Shown here: one piece after another, positions 13,901-24,903 of the stretch
Position numbering within the stretch: position 1 is the stretch's first letter
Layout: each line of letters begins with the position of its first letter
From: Paracyclopina nana
Taxonomy: Eukaryota > Arthropoda > Copepoda > Cyclopoida > Cyclopettidae
Direction: 5' to 3'
Assembly (NCBI GenBank): GCA_019096065.1
Contig: JAGUCH010000004.1
Coordinates: 7,564,001-7,628,000, forward strand
Length of the DNA stretch: 64,000 bases
The notes under the pieces: generated by a model
Databases searched by the model: none
What the model was told of the DNA's origin: nothing
The model's input: the letters and a program-made list of their open reading frames with translations, nothing else
Position numbers and translations under genes: made by a program

Positions 13901-16900
13901 TGCTCTCAAACCACTGGATGCTAGCTGACAAGAGCCAGTGATACATAGCATAAAAACCGAGCAGCATTTTCTAGGGCATGGGGCAGCCCGGTAACTTCAT
14001 TAAAACACTCGAATATCGTATTACAGTATATAAAATTGTATATTTCGAGCTGGGGCACATAAAGTAGGGTCATTAAATAGCTGACCTCGGAATTTAAAAT
14101 GGAAAAACACTCGTACAATTACAGCCCTCGCAGGCTCGGGCCAGTAAAGCTGTACTCGAGTTTTCCCATTTTAAAATCCTCGCTCAGCTATTTAATGACC
14201 CTACTTTATGTGCCCCAGCTCGAAATAAATAACTATAATGCCCCTCATATTCCATGGAAGTAATGCAAATTCCAAAGAAGTTGGAAAAAAGAGAGGATCA
14301 TCCAGATTCGAACCTCAGACAGTTGGATTAGCATCCCAATTATCTTTATTCAGCAGTCTAGGGTTCAAACCCTAGTCATTCCTCAACTTTTTTTTCTTTA
14401 TCTGGCTTAAGTTATCCTTAACTCCTGTACATAGCATGCAATTTTCATGATGTTTCCATAGCTCAGTGGTTAGAGTATTGGAATGCTGATCCGACTTTCT
14501 GAGGTTTAAATTTAGGATGACCCTCTCTTTTTCCATCTTATTTGGAATTTGGATTACTTCAATCGAATCTGAGGGGCATTAAATTACTTAAAATCCCTCA
14601 AATTCGATTCCAGGGCCATTAAGTATTTAATTTCCCCCAAATTGCTGAGAAAGAACTGTGATATAAAAGAGCTGAGTCGGATCGGTAAACTGAATTATAA
14701 CACGAGCAAATCGTATTACAGTATATAAAATTGTATATTCCGAGCTGGGGCACGTAAAATTGGGTCATTAAATAGCTGACCTCGGATTTAAAAATGGAAA
14801 AACACTCGTACAATTACAGCCCTCGCAGGCTCGGGCTAGTAAAGCTGTACTCGAGTTTTCCCATTTTAAAATCCTCGCTCAGCTATTTAATGACCCTACT
14901 TTACGTGCCCCAGCTCGAAATAAATAACTATGAAATGACGCCACTCACTAAAAATAATCAAGTGTCCAACAACTACAACTTGTCAGCCTACTTTTGATAG
15001 GAATGACATCAACACTCAATGCAATCAGAGGAATTGAAACTCATTCCTCGTGACAAATAGAGGTGATGCACACACACAGACAGACAAAACTGCATCAGCA
15101 GCAAGTTTGGCACTAAATGCATCACTTTTGAAATTTCCTTGGGAAAATTATTGGCATCTGACCTTTATAGCCTTCAACAACAATTCCTATGCACACAGAA
15201 GCGTGCTTAAGCTAGACTGAGCACGAAAAGGCCATAATTTATATGCCTTCATGCTAGCATCAACATTGCATTATTATTATGCCTCTCCTAGAGGTCTAAA
15301 TCTGATAAGAAAGGATATGCACTAATCTAGATAAAGATAATTAGTTCAGGCAATGCCCGCCACTTCATTAGATGGCGCCACCGCTAAGTGTTTCAAGATT
15401 ATTAAGGGACTGAATTTTTTTCTGCAGTTTTTGGCCTTTTTAAAGAGCAACCGACTAAATACTTTAAAGCTAATTTGAAGCGCCATCTAGGTTGGCAACT
15501 TAGCCTAGTTTATTTGACGTAGCTGCCCAGCATTGGTGTACTCAAATTCGCTACTTAGGTCTTTCGATGAAATAAAGCGAAAAACTTCACGAATATGACA
15601 AAATATATAACCAAAACAATCATCTGGGCAAACACAAGTTATCATATTTTGATTTTTTGTCATTTTTAAAAATTATTTGATGCCGAGATCGAAATAGATC
15701 CCCTTTCACTCAATCAAAATTGCTGCTGATGTCACGAAATGAGACTTTCAAAACTCAGAATTCCCCAAAATATTTGCTTGTAAAGCGCCATCTTACAAAA
15801 TAGTTTGTGACACCAATGACCAAAATGCTATTAGGCAAGTTGCCGATCTCTGGTATCTAGGCATCTAGCCATATCCCTTTACTTATTTACTCACTTATAA
15901 TAGTGGAAGTACCATAGTACACATTTTCCCTGAGACGGGCCGTGAAAAACAGGGGATCAATACATGGCAAGACTTTTTCCTAGTGAGCTCACTCATGCAT
16001 AAGAGTGAACCTCCCATTCACATTAAAAATGCAATCATCCAGTGTACCAACTGCAGCTAAGTAGAAGTGTTTTCTCCCACAGAATAATGCTTATCTTATT
16101 AGGTATTTCCTAGGAGCTTTTTTTTATAGCTCACCCTTTAAAGCAGGAAAATTTGATAAAATGGATCATGAGTGAAATGTACATTAAAAAATCCTAGTGA
16201 ATTAAGGGGGAAATCTCTGGGAAATCTTAATACACTGAATTTTTCATATTGTGATGAGATTGTAGTACACTGAGATGACAAGTGAGCTAAGAAGAAATCT
16301 CAGCAAACTCAGAAGGAATCTAATTATGAAAACTGAGAAGAAGTACTAGAAACTGACAAGAAATCGTAGTAAACTAATAGAAAATCTTAGCAAGCTAGAT
16401 GGCAATTTTAGCAAAGTGAAAGCTCACATCTAAACTGAGCTCCAATATGACATCAGTGGTTTCAAAAAAGCCTTAAATTATCAGAACACAAATAAGTCTT
16501 TAAACACATCCATTCAGGTAATTTTGTCCAACCTCAGCAAAATCTTAGATTAAAAGTACACACTTGGAAGGAGGTAGCACAAAATTCCAAAAAGCAAGGG
16601 AAGTGGGAAGTTTGCATAATTCTGGCTAAATAGTACACATTCTATAGAGAAGCAAGGGATGTGCACTGTGCCAAAAAAGCCAGTAGTAGCAGTAGTTGTG
16701 CAAAGAGTTAAACCTACACAAAAGATGCACTTAAGCAAAGAGAGTAATCCAGAGAAGAAGAAAAAAACTTTCTTTTTATCATCCTTGCTTGTTAGAAAAA
16801 GAAAGTCTTTGGGTTTGCTACCAGCACTATTAGAAAGCTCAATTACTGCTCTTTTTTCAAGTAAAACAAGAAGTTCCTCTAATTGTCCCTAGAGACACTA

Positions 16901-19900
16901 AATGGAGGGAAAGTTAAAAAGAGTGAAATCAAGCCCCAAAAAAACCTTCAACATTTGCAGGTTTTCCACACTGTGATGGCCAAGGAGGCAACAGCAAATG
17001 CTGTCAACAAGCCCAAGTAATTTTGAGTGACTTGGGCATTTGCTACACAATAAGCCCTAAAGATATTGCATCAAGGTAAGGACTGCTCCTATAAAAGAGA
17101 GTCCATTAATGAATTAAATAATTCCAGGCAGCCACCTCAGAATAAACATGGCCTTATTGGTCAACAAAAAGGCCTTGGGCATTATATGGCCAAAGCCAAA
17201 AAGGACCTGGAGATCAACATGACTTTGACTGGAGCAACTAGTGGATTTGTGGGATTGCCCACACTTAATAGCACCCTATGGAAAAATGTTCAATTATGCT
17301 CCAGTAGTTGGGAAGATGTGAAGGATGCAAATGTGCTTTGCAGATCCTTGGGTCATTTTGGAGGGGGACAAAGGTAAACAACAATAATAATAGTTTAACA
17401 AGTTTTGTTGGCACTTCCAATCATGGCTTCCCTTTCACAAGAAATTGGAAAGTCAGTGGAAAGTCAACTCCTGATGCCTTTTGTGTTTTGATCATGTCAA
17501 CAAGCAAAATGATCATTATCAGTTTGATTTCAGCTTTTAACACACAAAGCATACTAGCAATAACAATTAAGTCTGATAAGTTTTTAATAATCTGGTAAAA
17601 AAGTATACTTACCGAGAGAACTTGAATAAAAGGTGCATAAAATAATACAACAATGAACTATGATGGTTACAAGTAGATAAGCATAATAAAAGTGCTGCTG
17701 TGTGATAAACTAGTCATGCTCTCTGAAAAGAATATCCCTTTTTCCCAACCTTACATCTCCCAGGATTCTCATATATAAACCCTTCTAAATGCTCTTTGAA
17801 CATGATACAGCAGGAAAAAATACCACCAGGCATTTCACAAACTTTTTTGGGTGGCCAGCATAAGTAGAGGTAGCTGGGTCAATATTTGCTTAAACTTCAG
17901 ACTCATTACTGCTTTCCCATTATGCAGCTACAGCAATGTAGTGCCTTATTTGCAGCCTCTACCCCCAAGAGGGTCTAGCAGCAGGCAGCTCATTAGATCT
18001 GGAAGTTGGCAACTTGCTAGGCAAAAAGCTCAACTGCCAGGGGACAGAACATCATTTCCTAGACTGCCCCTCCAATTTCCATGGCATCAGTGGGACAACC
18101 TTGAGCCAATGCACAACCTCAACCCAGGTGCTTTTGTTGTGTAATCCTGCAGCTCTACTTTCCTCCTCATCTTCTCATCAAATCACCACCACACTCAAAG
18201 GAAACCCATACATTATGATTGATGTGGAGGTGAGCATTTATTGGAAACTGACGCCGTCTGGCAAAAGTTGAAACCCACAGTTGTTTGTTCTCACAGGATG
18301 ACCAAAGAGGCTATTTTTGTGATGATAATAGCTCTTTTGGGGAAGCAGAGGCCAAAGTCTTTTGTAGAATGCTGGGATGGCCAACAGGGAAAAAACTGGG
18401 AACCAAAACTCCAATAGGGAGCAGAAGGCTGGCCCCAAATAGGGTCATCTCAAGTGTTGCATGCAAAGGAGATGAATTGCACATTTCAGATTGTGACAAC
18501 ACTGTCATTTCAAAGGTACAACTAAAATTTCTTCACCCCACAAGTTTTTGCTAGAAGAAAATAATGTAAATTGGCTAGCAGCAAAAAAATCCTCTTTTCC
18601 ACTCAAGTGTGACACTTTGGTTGACCTGGAATGTGGCCCAGGATTTCCCCTGACTTTAAGGCTGGAAAATCCAATCCAGGAAGACTTGGCTTCAGTCTCA
18701 GCCTTTGGCCACCCAGTGGTAGATACAACTGGGACCGTGGGTTACATTTGCAACACACACATTGGCCCAGCAGTGCCTAATGTCATGTGCAAAATGCTGG
18801 GATTTCACCATGGAAGAATTCTCGATGGCCTTACTTTTGACCAACCCAAACACTCAGATACACTTGTGTATGTCTTTGACAAAATTGACTGTCAGGGAGA
18901 TGAAGCATCTGTGTTTGAGTGCTACCTGGGACCATGGCTTCTAGGGTAACTAATGAAAAAGCTAATCAAAACAAAATGAACAAAAAATTGAACAAGCCCA
19001 AGTCTATCTAGGCCCAATGCACAACATTTTTCTTGCAAATTAACTAAAAATTAAACCCGAAGACTCAGACACAATCAGCTTTTCATTCAGATTTATGAGC
19101 GTGTTGCACAAATTCTTGCAATATGTTTGAGCTGAAATTAAATAACCATCAATCATGATAAGAAAGAGGCTTTCCTTAGCCAGAATATATGCAATAAAAT
19201 ATCAATAGCTCTTGGACATAGCAGCTGAGTTAAAAAATGTTAAACCAATGCATAACATGTATTTTGGTATGCAGTGTGCCAAACAGAAGATGCAACCAAA
19301 CCCTTACAATTGCTTGCTCAGAGAGCTCTACAGGGCTGGACCTTTCCCCAGTGCTACTGAAAATGAATGAGAATGACCAACTGTTCAAGCCTTCATCGCC
19401 AGAAAAGTGTGGATTAGCAGCCCTGAAAACAGGTCAAAGCATGACCTACACACCTTTCTGTAAATCCAGCCAAGCTTTTGGCTTTGATGATGATGAAGCC
19501 TTTGGATTATGCAAATCACTTGGGTTTCCTTGTGGCATGGAAAGTAGGCAGCCCCAAATAAACATATCATCAACATTTGATAACTTGGGGTAAGCAGAAA
19601 AATAATCTTGATTTATGAGTTGTCCCCCCAACTTTTTCTTACAGTAATACTCCTAGAGCAAAACTTTTGTTCTTTTCCCTTTTTGTGAGGATCTACTACA
19701 TGGCATTACTGTTGTACATCTTGGTGAAAGCTGTGCTAGAATCACAATTTTTTCCCTTTTTCTTCCAACCTAAGCTACCATACCATGGCTGTAGTAAAAG
19801 CTCCTGGAGCTCAGACTTTGACTTACATTTCATTGAGTGAGAGTGCAGGTTTTTTTGCAATCACAAAAAGGGGGCTTTCATGATGATCATGCAGAACAGC

Positions 19901-22900
19901 AGTAATTTTCCCTGAAATTGATGTGTGTGAGGTAGTGGAGAAAAAGGAACTTTTTTCACTAGCAGCAAGATGTTGAGTAAGTAGTAGTAAAATACATAGT
20001 TCCTTCTGTCTCCTGTAAAGTAATTGGAAAGCCTCAAAGTACAAGAGCAGAGTAGGAGGGGGGAAATTGAGGTGGTACACATTCTGCTTTTATTTCCCCC
20101 AGATCTGGACTGAAAAGAGGAGTTTTTGTGAGCCTTAAATGTGGCAATAGCAGCACTTGTGATTCATTTGAGCTCCAGCTGACAACCAAATGTGATTCTC
20201 AAGATGCATGGGTGGTCAGTTGTGTGGACTCTTCTGACCAAGAAGACTATGAAGCATGCCAACTTTTGCATGAGAAGCAAGATGCTAATCAAGAGACTGA
20301 TAAAGTCACTCTCCTCATAGAGACTGGCCAAGAGAAGTCAGTGCAAATCACATTAGGCCAAGGCATTCAGAGCTTGACTCTAAATGGCCACAGTGAAAAC
20401 ACAGTGGATTTGACAGTGACAGGAAGTGCCATTGAAACAAGAGGGAGAGCCTTGGACTTTTGCTACCAGCAGCACAAAGATTTGCTGCAATGCCATGCTG
20501 AATGCCAGGCCAACTTCCAGCTCCAACTTTGTGGATGTTTGCCTTGGTTTCACTCCAGGTAGGTTGATGGATCCAACTTCACTCTTATGCCATATAGCTA
20601 GGCTCTTGCTTTCTTAATAATTCATAGCAGTCATCTCAGCACTTTTATTTAATATACTCTTCCTCCAACTTGACACTACTTTTATGGGCTCTAAAAATAC
20701 ATTTATATCTAGCCTTGAAGGGCGTCTTATTGAGACATTAACCTTGACAAATCAAGTATCAAAACCATTGACACTTGATTGTCATCCTTCAGTTTGGTTT
20801 TCAGTCTCAAATACTGACACTAAAAAGCAAATGCAAAAATTTTCTAAGCTGCAAGATTTTCAAGTGCTTTTTCAAATATGTTCAAAGTTGGCAAAGTGAA
20901 ATTGGCACAAAAAATTCAATATCATCCATTCTCACACTTCTTAGCATGAGAATGGATATTCATTTAGGCATGGGAAATCATCAATATGTTTGTATATCTA
21001 TTTATCACTTAACCTTGTGATGGAGGTAGAAGAAAAAAAAGAGAACCTAACCTAAATGTGATGACGTCAGCCCACTTTATCCCTGCCAAGGCTCATCACT
21101 ATCAAAGCCATCACCACAACACACACACAACTTAAAGGCCTGCTCTCTCTTGTCTTAGCAAGTGAAATATTGCCTTGTTGTTGTTATACTAACACACTTT
21201 AAAAAAGGATATTTTGTGTGTTTTCTTTTCATCTTCTTCCTGGTCTTGCAGTAATTCTTTTTTGCCTTACTTTCACAGAGTCCTGCTTTACAAGATCAAA
21301 GAGGAAGACAATATTTGCATTGGCCAAATGAGGAACAAGTGCTACAAAGACTTGAAGGCTGCTGCCAGCATGGCTTGTGAAAACTTTTCGCTGGCTCTTA
21401 GCCTTGCTCAGAAGAAAGGCTACTCAATGCCATCTGCAGTTAGAGAAAGTGCAGCAGTAGCTAGGAGCCTCTGTGAAAAGTGCATATCTATGAAGTTGCC
21501 CTGCAATGGCCTCATTGATTATCACTTCAATTCTCTGGATAGAATTGACTCTGAAGGACCCCAACTTTCTCTGGCATTGATGCAGATTGCCAAATTGGCC
21601 CCTAGTTCACAGCAAGCCATGGAAGATCTTGTGGAAACACTGAAGAATCACAATACTTCAACCAAAGTCAAGCTGAACATTTCTCTGGACAGGAAGTCTT
21701 CAGTGATGTATCAAAGAAGTCTGGTCATTCAGTATGAATTGCTACTCGGTTGCATTGGTGGCATCCTAGCCATTTTCAATGGATTCAGTTTCATTGTCAT
21801 CATTGAATTCATCTATTTTTTCACAGTGAGATGGTATGAAGACAAGAAAAGCCCTTTGCTCCATCCAAGCAAAAATAAGGCCCTGTTTCAGTTTGACCCA
21901 AAATTGCCAAGATCTAACAGTGATCCAGACCTAAAGTGAGCTCTTTAAGATTATTTAAAGAATTCATTATTCAAATCATCAATTTAAATTCCAGGACTCT
22001 CAAGGATAAAAGAAGAGAAGAAATGCAGAATCCCATTAAAATAGACAAAGCTGTTGTTGACATTACCAATGAGATGTCCAAGGTGATTCCTAGCCCCAAA
22101 AAGCCAGAAGCTAACCAAGGCAAGTCTATTTTGTCGAAGAAATCCTCGACACCTTCTTCGAAATCATCGAAGAAAGTCAACATATCAACAAGACCCAAAT
22201 CTAGTTCAGTTGCAAGGAAGAAATAAAAAAGAAGGCTGACCTGCATGACAAATTCCCTCCTTCTTGGCATCCCCCTTTCCGCAATGAGTGTGTAGACTGG
22301 CTCCTTTTGCTTCCTGGCTTGCTGGATCTGGATCAACCTGGAGATGGGGTTGATGCTTTGACCATAATCCGGATTGGCCTTTTGATCCAACTTGATGAGG
22401 TTCTTGCTCTTCTTTTTGGCCACTGTGCTGGATGATCCAGATGAGGATTGGTTCGAAGACTTCTTCTTGGGCTGAGGCTGACAACTGGCCAAGGGTGGCA
22501 GTTCTCGCAGCTTCTCGAGCATCATTTCTGCAGCCCTTGTCTTTGAAGTCTTCTTCCCATTTCCTTCTCCCTCAGTGACAAAGTCACCAACCATGCACCT
22601 AAAAAGACATGAAAATACAATTACATTTATGTACTCATTTGACATATCTAAGTTGTGATTCAACCTTGTGAGGAAGGTTCGCATGTGCGGAGGACCAGTT
22701 TCACGAGCAACTTCAAACTTCACCGTCATGTTTCGCTTGAGAGCATTTTCATGAACCAAACTGATGGGTGATTTCAGCTCAGAGTAGATTTGATCAGCCA
22801 AGTTTTGCTGCTCATGTTTGCTTGAAGCAGCGGCAGCAGCTGACACCTTGGGAGCTTTAGCTGGTATTGTTGCTGACAAATGTGTTGCTGCCATGGTTGA

Positions 22901-24903
22901 AGAAGAAGCAGACGAAGAAGATGTCGAAGAGGGTGAAGTCATCACTGACGACTTGGGAACAAAGGGAACTGAAGCTGGATTCAGATTAGACTTGATCATA
23001 GGTGTGGATCCTGATGATGTTGGTGGCGCAGCTGAGGTCATCACGGTTGAGGTGGTTGGAGAAGATCGACTTGGCATTGGAATTTCCTTGAAAGAACCAT
23101 ACGTCACTTTAAGTCATAATTTGATTCAGCCAAGAGTGTACGTACCTTTAATTTGAGTAATGCATTTGTTGCTGCTGAATGTTTGGCAGCTTGAGCAGAA
23201 GATCCTTCACCCGTGACCTCAACAGAGCCAACTGTGAGACGCACTCGAAAAACTGGACTCGTTCCGGAAGGACCTTTAAACTGTTGGTGATACCTTTGGT
23301 TGTACATTCCCCGATAGTTGAGTGCATTGGCTCCAGAGGCAATTTGCTGCCCCTGAGGCCTCACTGTGTCCAAAAAGGTGTACACAGTGGGTTCTCCACG
23401 TTTCATGGCCAAAGCGTTCAATTCCACCGTGGGAGTAACATTGGCTGAAAAAGTCATCAATGAAGCCAGGCTTTACTGCACAGGAGAGAATCAAAACATT
23501 GGCGAGAACAAGTTAGCTCAGTATTCCTTCAATGTACTTTGGTGGAAGCCATTGTGCATCGGGTCTACTATTAAGTCATGCATAATTCCAGCAGAGTACA
23601 CCAATGATCAAACTTGATGTCACAAATGTTTTGATTCTCCCATGTGCAGACATAGGTGCCAATGTCATTACTATTTTTGACTAGCCGGCTCTTGGGCGGT
23701 GGATGCTTCAGACTGGTCTTTTCCAGAGCAATTGCTGCAGCTGCATGTTGGGCCTTCTTGATCGAAGGTCCAGATGCGTTGAACTCCTCAACATCTCCCA
23801 ACTTGAGACACACCGTGAATGTCTTTTTGTGAGCTGGTCCCGACTCATCGGTCAACCTGTACTGGTGCTGGATCTTGTTGTAACGAGCAAGCTCATTGAT
23901 CAAGCACATGGGAGTTTTCTCTGAGAAGAAAATTGATAACATTGAAAAATTACTGCTGCTGATGATGATCAATTTTGTATCTTGTTCACCTTTGGCAGGA
24001 CCCGAGGAGTCCTCAACTTGAGTTGTAGAAGTGATGGTGGTCGTGGCTGGATTAGCATTGGTACTTGTCATGACCAAAGATCCAGGAGCTGCTACGGTGT
24101 AGGCCATCAAAGGCTGAGGGCCAAGATTGACGTTCAATCCAGAATTGGGAGCAATGGCAGCAGTCACCTTATCAGGAGGTGCCTTTCGCTTGCTTACGAT
24201 GGCCTTGTTCAAAGGCTGCTGCTGTTGATCAGAAGCTTGCAATTGCTTCTTGTTCACTGGAGGTGGTTTTGGGGCTCGAGGTTTGAATTGTTGATGCTGA
24301 GGCAACTGCTGCTGTCCACCATGGTGATGATGTTGGTGGTGGTGATGGTGCCCATGATGATGAGACATGGGTGGTGGAGGTCCAGCATGATGCTGGTGAT
24401 GTTGGTGGATTTCTGAGTTTCCGTTGATTGATCGAGTGATTCTGCAACAAGAGAGTGTTCACTCTAAGCTTATCGAAAGCGATCAATGTCGAAAAACACA
24501 TGTTCAAAGTTGTCGTTAGAAACAAGACCAAGCAAGGTTGGGGAGTGATTACCATCAAATGAGAGGTAATCAAGCAGAGGAGTTTCCCATGATGAGATAC
24601 TTACGGAGGCTGGTGATGAATGACATGCTGTATGTGCATGTGGGGGCCTCCAGGGGGCGGGGCCATTTGCGGGGCGTGGCTATTCATCACTCCCCCAGTG
24701 GGAATGGGCGGGGGCATGGACAGCATGACAGGTGGGGGTGGCATGGGAATGCCATGATGATGATGGGCCATTCGGGCCCCTCCTCCCGCCATGCCCTGAG
24801 GGGGCGGAGGGGGCGGGGCCGAGTTGGTGGAGGAGGAGCTTGACACCACCGGAAGTCGATGAAGATGTGGCACTGGCGCCGCCATGGTGTGATGGAGTGG
24901 CAT
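7906..24903 (-). CDS. Staufen, double-stranded RNA-binding protein (3' end outside window)
   Basis: Cytoplasmic RNA-transport and localisation protein. Seven coding exons join in phase: 24903-24605, 24441-23990, 23920-23672, 23444-23146, 23086-22665, 22598-22241 and 8136-7906, giving 770 codons with the last exon ending at a donor. Four dsRBDs follow the fly order. dsRBD1 starts [14 protein letters not shown]. dsRBD2 starts [19 protein letters not shown] and is interrupted by a loop, as in fly Staufen. dsRBD3 starts [14 protein letters not shown] and ends with a [15 protein letters not shown] helix. dsRBD4 is split over the 14.1 kb intron, REFVMQ joining [20 protein letters not shown]. The N-terminus is low complexity, rich in Pro, Gln and His ([14 protein letters not shown]). 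dsRBD5 is not visible. I chose the ATG at 24903; one at 24885 in the same frame has a better context. The long intron encloses the channel gene on the other strand. Confidence 0.95.
8137..11029. other. Intron sequence between Staufen and the channel
   Basis: This is Staufen intron and the upstream flank of the nested channel gene. It holds repeated GTATCCGAATACTTTT-like and GATACATA motifs at 8400-8690 and a degenerate run of TGATTTCAATTTT units at 9185-9370. I see no convincing coding exon. The true first exon and promoter of the channel should lie here, because the first channel exon I recognise starts at an acceptor. Confidence 0.5.
11030..22226 (+). CDS. DEG/ENaC (pickpocket-like) channel with SRCR-like repeats in its extracellular region
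   Basis: Amiloride-sensitive-type sodium channel subunit of the plasma membrane. Twelve exons join in phase: 11030-11256, 11742-12054, 12632-12941, 16961-17075, 17128-17373, 17956-18229, 18297-18515, 18608-18945, 19275-19589, 20103-20558, 21279-21935 and 21995-22226, about 1,233 residues; the start codon is probably in an unseen upstream exon. Order: cytosolic N-terminus with the HG gating motif (MHGLKYLV), TM1 ([20 protein letters not shown]), the [10 protein letters not shown] motif after TM1, LGICYTI, then SRCR-like repeats ([10 protein letters not shown] with [24 protein letters not shown] with [21 protein letters not shown] with [13 protein letters not shown]; a weaker one with [13 protein letters not shown]), then the cysteine thumb (CGCLPWF) and TM2 with a G-x-S filter (NGFSF). 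The tail is Lys/Ser-rich. The intron after 12054 uses a GC donor. The split at 18515-18608 is my least certain junction. Confidence 0.85.
13655..13733 (-). repeat. tRNA-like module (anticodon position GAT) in copy A
   Basis: The minus strand reads an A box (TAGCTCAGTGGTTAGAGC), a 5-bp anticodon stem TTGGA/TCCAA around loop ATGATAA, and a B box (GAGGTTCAAATC). The acceptor stem pairs only partly, so it is tRNA-derived rather than a working tRNA gene. The same module in the other copies has GCT at the anticodon position. Confidence 0.65.
13796..13865 (-). repeat. tRNA-like module (anticodon position CTT, Lys-like) in copy A
   Basis: The minus strand has A-box-like GGCATAGTGGTTAGAGC, loop CTCTTGA and a perfect T-arm with B box (TAGGGTTCAAACCCCA). 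The anticodon stem is mismatched here, but pairs well in the 50.7 kb copy. Probably a tRNA-Lys-derived module. Confidence 0.65.
14044..14225. repeat. Foldback palindrome A
   Basis: Starts TTCGAGCTGGGGCACATAAA and ends with its inverse (ATGTGCCCCAGCTCGAA). The arms include GGTCATTAAATAGCTGA. The loop contains CCCTCGCAGGCTCGGG. It abuts the end of tRNA element copy A with only about 10 bases between (AATTGTATA), the same junction as in the other two copies. Confidence 0.85.
14236..14735. mobile_element. tRNA-bearing terminal-repeat element, copy B (rearranged)
   Basis: It shares the body and the ATCGTATTACAGTATATAAA end with copies A and C. On its left half the minus-strand GCT-type module (about 14305-14345) breaks off and joins the 3' half of the Lys-type module read on the plus strand (about 14352-14383), so the copy has an internal inversion or template switch. 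A complete GCT-type module follows at 14451-14522 on the plus strand. Confidence 0.65.
14740..14919. repeat. Foldback palindrome B
   Basis: A second, nearly identical copy of the 14.04-14.22 kb palindrome (CCGAGCTGGGGCACGTAAAA to ACGTGCCCCAGCTCGAA). It adjoins the end of element copy B with the same spacer. Confidence 0.85.
15368..15494. repeat. Short inverted-repeat element
   Basis: TTAGATGGCGCCACC at the left and GCGCCATCTAGG at the right are inverted. The inner bases TTTCAAG and TTTGAAG also pair. The TAGATGGCGC core matches the ends of the large surrounding transposon, so this may be an internally deleted relative that inserted into it or a rearranged piece of it. Confidence 0.55.
15816..16960. 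other. Rest of channel intron, with degenerate tandem repeat
   Basis: Between about 16200 and 16430 units of roughly 20-25 bases related to AAATCTTAGCAAACTGAGA recur with heavy divergence. The remainder is AT-rich intron with no gene signal until the acceptor at 16960. Confidence 0.5.
17374..21278 (+). other. Longer introns of the channel gene
   Basis: Introns at 17374-17955, 18946-19274, 19590-20102 and 20559-21278 exceed 300 bases. I see no nested gene, tRNA or clear repeat in them. Several acceptors lie behind decoy AG sites, for example at 17930 and 21251. I chose the site that keeps the frame. Confidence 0.5.
22222..22227 (+). terminator. Poly(A) signal overlapping the channel stop codon
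   Basis: AATAAA at 22222-22227 includes the TAA stop at 22224-22226. Cleavage 10-30 bases further on would lie at about 22240-22260, inside the antisense Staufen exon that ends at 22241. It is the only close signal I see, but a later one could be used. Confidence 0.5.

Larger units (their letters stand above)
13302..14035. mobile_element. tRNA-bearing terminal-repeat element, copy A
   Basis: The element proper runs from about 13449 to 14035. It starts TATACTGTAATACGATTTCC and ends CGTATTACAGTATAT, an inverted pair. A partial copy of the left end (13302-13448) lies in tandem before it. Inside are two tRNA-like modules read on the minus strand. The other family members are at 14236-14735 and 50490-51104. 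The end sequence and a TA at each side would fit a Tc1/mariner-like MITE, but no transposase is present to prove it. Confidence 0.7.
12957..15815. mobile_element. DNA transposon with about 330-bp terminal inverted repeats, filled with other insertions
   Basis: The sequence from about 12957 (AAACTATTTTGTTAGATGGC) reappears inverted at about 15815. The match continues inward through AATATTTTGGG, GTGAAGTTTT-like, AAGACCTA..TA.CGAATTTG and CAAATAAACTAGGC.AAGTTGCCA to about 13285 on the left and 15480 on the right. The arms are clearly diverged, so the element is old. The space between holds the tRNA-bearing elements and palindromes listed below. No transposase frame remains, and target-site duplications are not clear. 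It lies in a channel intron. Confidence 0.7.

Noticed and set aside
22818-24843. Plus-strand frames opposite the Staufen exons
   Set aside because: Staufen dsRBDs on the minus strand explain this sequence; the plus frames are low-complexity shadows.
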